Assembly: GCA_035289745.1 (NCBI GenBank)
Contig: DATDWF010000071.1
Span: 1 to 6,580 of the forward strand
Length of the DNA: 6,580 nucleotides
Direction: 5' to 3'
DNA from: JAUYQE01 sp035289745
GTDB taxonomy: Archaea; Nanobdellota; Nanobdellia; Woesearchaeales; GW2011-AR9
A program made the translations under genes and the position numbers. Shown here piece after piece: positions 1 through 6,036 of the stretch. The notes under the pieces were generated by a model, which did no database searches, was not told where the DNA came from, and saw only the letters and a list, made by a program, of their open reading frames with translations. How positions within the stretch are numbered: the stretch's first letter is position 1; each line of letters begins with the position of its first letter.

Positions 1-291
1 ATTCGTTGCTGTACTCTCGCGGATGATGACGCCGTTATCGCGGACGGTAACAGTTTCAGTATTTTCATCGCCAATATCTATCCAGTACCTGTTCTCGCCA
101 CTTATCGTACACGGAGGATTATCACCTTGGCAATCAATAGCATATTGAGTTCGTGCCCCCTCAGAAAGTTGATCTGCGCCACTACTGTCAGATGTAACGT
201 CTCCGGAAACAAACAAAGCACCGATGACGAAAACCAGCAAAGCTCCCACTACCAAAAACAGCCCCAGTAAACCCAGCAGTTTTTTGTTCAT
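1..291 (-). CDS. Membrane-anchored or secreted hypothetical protein, N-terminal 97 residues only (C-terminus beyond left edge)
   Basis: The open frame starts at ATG 291-289 and runs without a stop to the window edge, so the gene is 3'-truncated here. The protein begins MNKKLLGLLGLF and has a hydrophobic stretch at about residues 5-29, followed by an acidic and Ser-rich stretch. This fits a signal peptide or an N-terminal membrane anchor with the rest outside the cell. There is no lipobox cysteine. Two cysteines (C54 and C61) lie seven residues apart and could form a disulfide. The visible ectodomain is polar with beta-like alternation (residues 69-92). Its ATG overlaps the TGA of the upstream gene as ATGA, so it is the third gene of the operon and its translation is probably coupled. 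I do not recognise the family. Coding status is well supported by the overlap, Shine-Dalgarno site and leader; the function is unknown. Confidence 0.85.
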   Translation of the reverse strand, partial: MNKKLLGLLGLFLVVGALLVFVIGALFVSGDVTSDSSGADQLSEGARTQYAIDCQGDNPPCTISGENRYWIDIGDENTETVTVRDNGVIIRESTATN

Positions 292-3200
292 TCTTCCTCC
301 TCAATCAAGCTACAAAAGTCCGCTTCCAGGCCTTCATGGCGGTCCAACGTGTTGAAAATATCCAACACTTGCCCTGTGAGTTCCCCGGCGATATTAACGC
401 CGGAACAAATGCCCGATGCTGCGGTTGATACTGGACAAGCATCCCGGCAAGAGCTGAAGATAACGGATACCAGAGTGCCAATTGGATCTTGAACCATTGT
501 TTTTATTCTGCTCACAAAGATGTCTGCGGCACTGAAGAACGGCAGGAAATTATAGACTTCACCCCACACGTATTTACATTGGAGATTATCTTTCAAATCA
601 ACACAGACATCCAACGGAACGCCCTGGGCAACTTCGTTTTCCAAGCAATAGACATAACGGCATTGAATCTGCCCGATCTTCTCCAGGTTTTCAATAATAC
701 CAGGAACACAAAGGCCAACGGTTGACGTAATTAAATTATCTTTCAAATTCCGAGCCTCACGGGGAGTAACGTCCACAAAGTTTAACAATTCCGGAGGGAA
801 CCCCGTATTCACGATGCCATTATACCAATCCAATATCGCCTGCTGATGCTCGTACAGGAAATCACCTTGTTCCCAGAAGCCCGCGCCGGGAGTGCAGCTC
901 AAGATTGCTCCCGGAATCTGAAGAGCATCAATGATGTCATCAAGCGTATCTTCTTCGGCATCATTCAACAAGACGCAGGTTGCGCTCACGGCGCCATGAA
1001 GCCCCGGGATTTCTTGGGGACCGTTTAGTAAAATCTTAACGGTGTCAATAATGCTTAAGACTGTTAGCACCGGTCGAACCACCAGGCTGTTAATATCTTC
1101 AATCCATTGGAAAACATTTTGGATGTCCGACAAGACAATGGCGTAATCGGCATCATCCCTCGCCTCCCTCACTTTCTCATCTATATTCTGCGCTAAATCG
1201 CCCTGCGGGCTGTAGCTGAACGGCAAACTCAGATTCACCAGCTGCACTTCGGCATTCTTGACCGCCAAATCACCAACCTGCGAATAGATGAGCAGCTGGC
1301 AGACAGCCGGAACCTCGGCGGCCCGGAATTCTTCCTCATCAACTTCCTGTGGCAGTTCCGGGAAGACCGTTGCAGCAGCAAACTGGTCAAATTCCAGAAC
1401 GATGGTTGGCGTAATCTGCTGCAGGCTTTCAGCATTGCCCCCGTACAACAAGTTTCGTCGAATAGTAAGGCCAGAACGCTCCCCACCCAGTTCGCAGCCC
1501 GATAACTGCACGTTCAGCGCCGTCGCATCATCCGAACGCAGCGGCACGTTCACAGAAAGGCGTGGATAGATCAATTGCGCCGTTGCCAAATCCACAAACC
1601 CTTGAACAGCAACATGCCGGGCATCAACTTCCCAGTATTCCGGCTCTTCTTCAACAGCTACGCCTAATAATTCTATTGAATATTCACCTGCATCAGCATT
1701 TTCCAGGCGGGCATTCTCGCTCGCATCAGCATCTTCTGGATAAGACACAGCACTATTGCCGGCAGTATCCAGCACCTGCAGCGTGAAAAATTCCCGGGCA
1801 CCCGTGCCACTTTTCAGGCCATCTGCGGCAACATCCAGCGTGCACGCCCACAGGCCTTCTTCACGTTCACAATCCTCTTCGCTGGTAAAGGCCGCCCAGC
1901 CGGCTTCATTCGTTCTTCCATCCGGAAGTACCATCGCATTTGGAAACAGTGTTTCCGCATCGTTGATTACGTCATCGAGCTTTACCAGCAGCAGCAAGCC
2001 ATGCTCTTCTTGGACTTTCAGCTTCAGCCGCAGCCTATCATTACTCTGAAAATAGTTTTTCTCGCCCGCATCACCGATAGCGAGCACTTCTACTTCCTCA
2101 ACATCCGGCGCATCCGGATCCACCAGCAGCTCGACGGTCTCCCGAAGCCCATCATTGCCCACCTGATCCGCAAAGGCGGTTAAACTGACGCTGACGCGGT
2201 CCGTAGCTTGCGTCAAACGAACGTTCCACGTGCAGATAAAAAGATCGCCTTCTTCATGGCACTCGTCAGGCATTTCATAATCCCCTTTGCCGGAAAACGC
2301 TCCCAGCTTGGCAGCAATATGTTCCTGTGCTAACCCCGAACCATCATCGCGGGCTTGCAAGAGCAGCACATTCTCGCCTTGCGTAACAAGACTCTTCCCT
2401 TCAAACGTCCGTGGCGTGCCAAAGAATTCGACAACCGGCGCGGTGGTATCGGGAGTAAAAGTTTTCTGTATGGTTACTTCCTGCACATTGCGCGATGCAT
2501 CAGTAGCGGTGATCTTTACTGAAAGAGAAGCCTGCGGAGCTATCTCCACGCTTTCCCACGTGCAATGCTTCAAGCCAGGCTCTTCGTCATCCGAGGTGCA
2601 GCTGGCTTGCGGATTTTCAAAAGTAAGCTGTTCAGACGAAGCCGTAACGCCATTCACGTTCAGGTCACTCGTCTCCCGGACATCAACAGCCAGGGAGGAG
2701 TGTATCGTTACTGCGCCAATAAAATCTCCGGCATCCGGGAACTGCAAAGTCCCCGTCAGAATTTCCGGCTGCACAAAATCAGTGGGGACGCTTCTCGTTT
2801 GCGAGTTTTCCTGCCCTAATATATCAACGGCTTTCACGGTTATTCGGCGCTGCCCTTCCCCGGTTAAGGAAATCAGCAATCTCTCCGCAACATGATACTC
2901 TTTCTGGCCAAGCGTAAAGTCCGCACGGGCGTCATCAATAGTGAGAAGTACGCTTTGGGTATCCGCATCCAGCACTTCAATCTTCTGCAAACCGGCAGCG
3001 CTGGATGGCTCATCGGTAACCGTCACATCCAAAAATAGGCTGTTTTCCTGCTGGCGGAGTGCGGCAATGCGAATGGCTGGAGCACTGCCATCCGCAGCAA
3101 TTGTGCTTCGAGCCGGAGCGCTCTCTTCAGCAAGGTACGCAACGGAAAACGGATAACTCCCCTCCGCAACGCCCCCAGGCAATGATAATGAATAACTGCA

Positions 3201-3509
3201 CAACTGCCCGCCGACGGAAGCGCTGCAAGAAGCAAAAGGCTGGTCCGTTACACCCACCTGCAAACGCACATCCTGCGGCAAAACCGTTCCCGCTGCTCCC
3301 GCAACTAATGCTTCCACGTTCCACGTATCGCCATTGCCATCCAAAAATCCGGCTACATTAGCCGAGCCGCTATTCTTGGTAATGCTTATGGTCGCAGCCA
3401 GAGCGCTAGCACTGGAGAAAGGAAGCAGAAGCATGAGCCCTATAAAGAACATGCTGATAGCTTTTCCGTGCACACTCTTTCTTTCCATACCTCTTTCAAA
3501 TTTTTTCAT
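288..3509 (-). CDS. Large secreted Ig-like multi-domain protein with cysteine-rich C-terminal region
   Basis: This is a protein of about 1073 residues, predicted to be exported and to act at the cell surface. Numbering is from ATG 3509. A Sec signal peptide (basic 1-17, hydrophobic 19-31, likely cleavage after Ala38 in SASALA) is followed by about five beta-rich modules up to residue 588. The modules are separated by D-x-x-A-P linkers (140-144, 354-358, 464-468) and end in motifs such as ATDASRN, AFADQVGN and VLDTAGN, as in bacterial/archaeal Ig-like repeats. Four modules carry a cysteine pair: C95/C104, C304/C316, C417/C426 and C547/C556. A further beta-rich region spans about 589-757. The C-terminal 315 residues look mainly helical, with 11 cysteines from C845 to C1066. 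No catalytic motif, C-terminal membrane anchor or sorting signal is evident. An ATG at 3515 would add two residues, but AGGTGA sits 7 nt before ATG 3509, so I prefer 3509. It is the second gene of the operon. An adhesin or stalk role is inferred, not shown. Confidence 0.9.
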   Translation of the reverse strand: MKKFERGMERKSVHGKAISMFFIGLMLLLPFSSASALAATISITKNSGSANVAGFLDGNGDTWNVEALVAGAAGTVLPQDVRLQVGVTDQPFASCSASVGGQLCSYSLSLPGGVAEGSYPFSVAYLAEESAPARSTIAADGSAPAIRIAALRQQENSLFLDVTVTDEPSSAAGLQKIEVLDADTQSVLLTIDDARADFTLGQKEYHVAERLLISLTGEGQRRITVKAVDILGQENSQTRSVPTDFVQPEILTGTLQFPDAGDFIGAVTIHSSLAVDVRETSDLNVNGVTASSEQLTFENPQASCTSDDEEPGLKHCTWESVEIAPQASLSVKITATDASRNVQEVTIQKTFTPDTTAPVVEFFGTPRTFEGKSLVTQGENVLLLQARDDGSGLAQEHIAAKLGAFSGKGDYEMPDECHEEGDLFICTWNVRLTQATDRVSVSLTAFADQVGNDGLRETVELLVDPDAPDVEEVEVLAIGDAGEKNYFQSNDRLRLKLKVQEEHGLLLLVKLDDVINDAETLFPNAMVLPDGRTNEAGWAAFTSEEDCEREEGLWACTLDVAADGLKSGTGAREFFTLQVLDTAGNSAVSYPEDADASENARLENADAGEYSIELLGVAVEEEPEYWEVDARHVAVQGFVDLATAQLIYPRLSVNVPLRSDDATALNVQLSGCELGGERSGLTIRRNLLYGGNAESLQQITPTIVLEFDQFAAATVFPELPQEVDEEEFRAAEVPAVCQLLIYSQVGDLAVKNAEVQLVNLSLPFSYSPQGDLAQNIDEKVREARDDADYAIVLSDIQNVFQWIEDINSLVVRPVLTVLSIIDTVKILLNGPQEIPGLHGAVSATCVLLNDAEEDTLDDIIDALQIPGAILSCTPGAGFWEQGDFLYEHQQAILDWYNGIVNTGFPPELLNFVDVTPREARNLKDNLITSTVGLCVPGIIENLEKIGQIQCRYVYCLENEVAQGVPLDVCVDLKDNLQCKYVWGEVYNFLPFFSAADIFVSRIKTMVQDPIGTLVSVIFSSCRDACPVSTAASGICSGVNIAGELTGQVLDIFNTLDRHEGLEADFCSLIEEEE
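296..302 (-). promoter_or_regulatory. Shine-Dalgarno site for the third operon gene, inside the preceding coding region
   Basis: The minus strand reads GAGGAGG just ahead of ATG 291-289. GGAGG leaves a 4-nt spacer, and the first GAGG leaves 7 nt. The same bases encode the start of the Glu-Glu-Glu-Glu C-terminus of the upstream protein. This decides the start of the left-edge gene and supports coupled translation. Confidence 0.75.
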
Positions 3510-3516
3510 GGCCATC

Positions 3517-3522
3517 TCACCT
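3517..3522 (-). promoter_or_regulatory. Shine-Dalgarno site overlapping the upstream stop codon
   Basis: The minus strand reads AGGTGA, whose last three bases are the TGA stop of the 781-residue gene. It lies 7 nt from ATG 3509 but only 1 nt from ATG 3515, which favours the 3509 start. The arrangement suits termination followed by re-initiation by the same ribosomes. Confidence 0.65.
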
Positions 3523-5862
3523 AAACTGCGGACTTAAGCTTCTGCGTACTTCTGGAATCTGCGAGATGCGCTCCATCTCGCCCATGAGCTGCAGGTCCTC
3601 AATCACGCGAACGTGCTCTTGAGGAGGAACGTGCAAAAACTCCGCGCTGGGCAGATAAAACTCTATGCCCGAAGCGCTATACAAATCTTCCGGCGTAATC
3701 GTCACGTACGTACTTTCCGTATTCCAGCTCGCCTGCCCTTGCATGACGGAATCCATCGATACTTTATTGAGCGTATAGCATTCTTCCCAAATGCCTAACG
3801 GTAATATATCATAACAGCGCTCTTCTTTAGGAATAACGACTTCACGGCCATCAACAATCAGCCCCTGCACTTCATAAATCCCGGGAACCAGCCGTAAAAT
3901 TTGTGGTTCATTGCCGCTTACCGTTACCGCTGTCGTAAAATCATCCATGCGCAGCCGGGGATTAAAGTCTGCAACTTTCCGCAGCGTTATCGTGGCCGTT
4001 TCTGTTGGCTCTAGCTGCTGGGTGATCCCCGTAAAGCGCCAGCGGTGCTTTTCATCGAGTTCAGTTGGCGTGTACGAAAATACTTCTAATCCCGTGGTCG
4101 GAAAAATGCCGGAAAAGAAGCACGTATCACCAACACACTTTTCCAGCAGCTTTTTCTTGACGGTCACAGGAATATTCCGAATCTTATGCAGCTCAACAGC
4201 CGGTTCAGCCATTCCCAAAACCGCATATCCGAAAACGCCGGGCTCTTCTTTGTAGCGGTAGGTATCAATGGGATAGAATGCCGTCAGATAATCCGTTTTG
4301 ATGAAACTGCCTACACCACCATACACGGCAGGATACGAACTCTCCAGCACGCCCACCGCGTTCGTTTCGCCAATCGTGCAGAAATCCGTGTCCGGAATCG
4401 AAAAGCCTACCTGCACCGCTTCCAAAGGCTGCCGGGTAAAGCTATCTAGCACCAAAGCCCGTATCGGTTCCGTGTCCCAATGCTGCTTATCACAGATAAT
4501 GCTCTGCTCGCGCGGCGTTATCGGCGGAGCAATGATGCTTTCGGGGCGCACCGGCTCATTGTTGCGGATATTGGCTTCCAGCGCAAAGGTAAAGCTATAG
4601 CCTTCGCCATTGAACGCTTTCTCATCCCGCAGGGTTATCAGCACCGGAAAGCTCAGGTCATACACGACGTTGTAGGTGTCCATGAAAAAGTTCAGCACGT
4701 TGAAGTGCGTTTCCAGGGGCACGGGCTGGATAAAGCCATTATCGCTATTCACAGAAAAATAAGGCGCCCAGTCAAAATAATCCATATCGATGCTCACTTT
4801 CGGCTCGACGGGGAACGGCAGGATCATATTATCATACAGGCGCTGGTGCAGGTATGAAAGGTCCGCCGTCGGAAATTCGCTGCGTACAAAGTTCTCGCTT
4901 TCCAGAAAACGGAGCATCGGGACATACGAATTCAGCACGCTGCGCAACTGTTCCTGCACATTTTGTTCCGTCCAGACAGTCCTATCGCCAAGATCAAAAG
5001 AAAGTGCTGACGTCGGCGGCAATTTTTCGCTGTTTAATCCCGAATAAATCTGAATCAGCTCCAGCACATGCCGCTCCAGGAAGCTGAACTGCTGTTCTGC
5101 TGCCACGATCGATTCTGCCAGCCCATAATACTGCTTCAGGGGCACCGGCAGACGCACAAAGAACCGCCGCAGGGTAATTTGGGCATCGCCTCGGCTCGCT
5201 TTCACTTCCATATCAAGGAAAACATCGACCACAGTGTCCAGAATGACAACTTCCGTTTTCTTATCAAGCTCATCTACTGTTATGGCAAATCCCTGCTCGC
5301 GGAACGGCTGATAATCCTCTAAACAGCCTGCCAGCTTCCCGTCTATAAAGCGAGCCAACTGTGCTTCTAGGGCATCGTCCGGGTCTTTCGAAGCAAAAAG
5401 TTCCGGCTTTTTTGAAGCAAAAGCAATCGCATTTTCGCTATTGGGGTTTGCATTATACTGCCAGTACGGAACAGCATGAGAAGCGAGCGTTATCCCATCC
5501 GCATCCGTCGGATCAAACGCAGAGAATTCGCCAGCAAGAGCGGGATCGATGTAGCCCCCTTGCTCGCCCAGCAAGCGCACGCCTTGCTCGCCGACTTGCT
5601 GCAGGCAGTTGACGGTATATGTTTGCAGCGGCTGGAATTCCTGGGGCACGTCTTCCAGCACCGGCTCTTTGGCCGTGCTCAGGGGCTCTTTAACGATGGT
5701 CTTAGCCAAAAAAAGCAAAGCGGCAAACGCAAAGAGAATGAGGATGCCGACGATAATGAACACCGTCACTTGGCCTTTTCGGGATGGAAAGAAGACAGTT
5801 CTGTTATACGCTTCGCTTCCCCAATACGCTCCGCTAGCAGAACACCCTCTTTTTTGCTGCAT
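3517..5862 (-). CDS. Pilin-like (class III signal) membrane-anchored large extracytoplasmic protein
   Basis: This 781-residue protein is the first gene of the operon. Residues 28-31 read RKGQ and are followed by a hydrophobic helix (about 32-53). This matches the archaeal class III signal cut by prepilin peptidase between Gly30 and Gln31. The Glu normally at +5 of type IV pilins is replaced by Phe, and the 30-residue leader is long. After cleavage eight cysteines remain (C86, C180, C457, C495, C576, C581, C683, C695), an even number fitting disulfides outside the cell. Residues 81-260 contain a C-x(n)-EQGGYIDP stretch, a later VPYW and a second cysteine. From memory, this pattern recurs in uncharacterised DPANN membrane proteins. 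Residues 466-530 resemble a carboxypeptidase-regulatory-like beta sandwich (D-S-x-T-R-Q-P-L-E-A-V). No catalytic motif is seen. The start is firm: no other ATG, GTG or TTG precedes the signal helix in frame, and a TATA box is correctly spaced for a leaderless mRNA. The function is unknown; it may be the base or anchor of a surface assembly. Confidence 0.9.
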   Translation of the reverse strand: MQQKRGCSASGAYWGSEAYNRTVFFPSRKGQVTVFIIVGILILFAFAALLFLAKTIVKEPLSTAKEPVLEDVPQEFQPLQTYTVNCLQQVGEQGVRLLGEQGGYIDPALAGEFSAFDPTDADGITLASHAVPYWQYNANPNSENAIAFASKKPELFASKDPDDALEAQLARFIDGKLAGCLEDYQPFREQGFAITVDELDKKTEVVILDTVVDVFLDMEVKASRGDAQITLRRFFVRLPVPLKQYYGLAESIVAAEQQFSFLERHVLELIQIYSGLNSEKLPPTSALSFDLGDRTVWTEQNVQEQLRSVLNSYVPMLRFLESENFVRSEFPTADLSYLHQRLYDNMILPFPVEPKVSIDMDYFDWAPYFSVNSDNGFIQPVPLETHFNVLNFFMDTYNVVYDLSFPVLITLRDEKAFNGEGYSFTFALEANIRNNEPVRPESIIAPPITPREQSIICDKQHWDTEPIRALVLDSFTRQPLEAVQVGFSIPDTDFCTIGETNAVGVLESSYPAVYGGVGSFIKTDYLTAFYPIDTYRYKEEPGVFGYAVLGMAEPAVELHKIRNIPVTVKKKLLEKCVGDTCFFSGIFPTTGLEVFSYTPTELDEKHRWRFTGITQQLEPTETATITLRKVADFNPRLRMDDFTTAVTVSGNEPQILRLVPGIYEVQGLIVDGREVVIPKEERCYDILPLGIWEECYTLNKVSMDSVMQGQASWNTESTYVTITPEDLYSASGIEFYLPSAEFLHVPPQEHVRVIEDLQLMGEMERISQIPEVRRSLSPQFR
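5374..5421 (-). repeat. Tandem imperfect 24-bp duplication within the coding region
   Basis: Codons 148-155 and 156-163 of the 781-residue protein read FASKKPEL and FASKDPDD. The two 24-bp units match at most positions, including TTTGCTTC, AAA and CCG at equal offsets. This looks like a small in-frame tandem duplication that has since diverged. It falls in a variable-looking stretch between the PYW motif and the C180 helix. Confidence 0.5.
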
Positions 5863-5889
5863 GCTGAGTAAAAAGAGAAAGAAGAGTGG

Positions 5890-5897
5890 TATATAAA
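5890..5897 (-). promoter_or_regulatory. Archaeal TATA box for the minus-strand operon
   Basis: The minus strand reads TTTATATA, preceded by AAAACC as a possible BRE. Its centre lies about 31-32 bp upstream of ATG 5862, so initiation at the usual 25-27 bp would give a leader of only about 4-6 nt. The stretch between the box and the ATG is pyrimidine-rich and has no Shine-Dalgarno site, which agrees with leaderless or nearly leaderless translation. Confidence 0.7.
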
Positions 5898-5919
5898 GGT
5901 TTTTATGAGAGGATATTTA

Positions 5920-5928
5920 TTATATAAA
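5920..5928 (-). promoter_or_regulatory. Possible second, upstream TATA-like element
   Basis: The minus strand reads TTTATATAA about 31 bp upstream of the first box. It would give a start near 5898 and a leader of about 36 nt. It may be an alternative promoter or simply AT-rich DNA; the leader it would produce carries no Shine-Dalgarno site, which weakens the case. Confidence 0.25.
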
Positions 5929-6004
5929 GAAGCAAGAAAATTAAAAGAGGGTGCATCTATTTCATTTCAGAGCGAGAGTGATGTTACTAAAAAATAGGGA
6001 CACA

Positions 6005-6012
6005 TTTATAAA
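6005..6012 (+). promoter_or_regulatory. Archaeal TATA box for the rightward gene
   Basis: TTTATAAA is centred about 28 bp before ATG 6037, the standard TATA-to-start distance. The intervening sequence is pyrimidine-rich and has no Shine-Dalgarno site. The pattern predicts a leaderless transcript and fixes ATG 6037 as the start. Confidence 0.65.
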
Positions 6013-6036
6013 GTGCTTCTATTTCTTCATTTGTTT

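Noticed and set aside
1079..1152. Hydrophobic stretch near residues 786-810 and the following LVVRPVLTVLSII segment of the large protein as a transmembrane anchor
   Set aside because: The stretch includes Arg, Asp and Lys within the span and is short between charges. It reads better as an amphipathic or buried helix of the C-terminal domain.
2287..2895. Plus-strand frame of 202 codons inside the large Ig-like gene
   Set aside because: It is antisense to a much longer coherent coding frame with signal peptide and domain structure. It has no promoter or ribosome site, and its Ser/Cys-rich composition is typical of a shadow frame.
5476..5896. Plus-strand frames of 131 and 95 codons opposite the start of the pilin-like gene
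   Set aside because: They lie antisense to the signal helix region and end at the promoter of the real gene. They have no TATA box or Shine-Dalgarno site of their own, and the composition looks random.
5905..5997. A 30-codon plus-strand frame (MRGYLLYKEARKLKEG...) in the intergenic region
   Set aside because: The TATA-like element before it lies only about 11 bp from the ATG, too close to act. There is no Shine-Dalgarno site, and the frame overlaps the probable promoter DNA. Chance AT-rich frame is the simpler reading, though a microprotein cannot be excluded.
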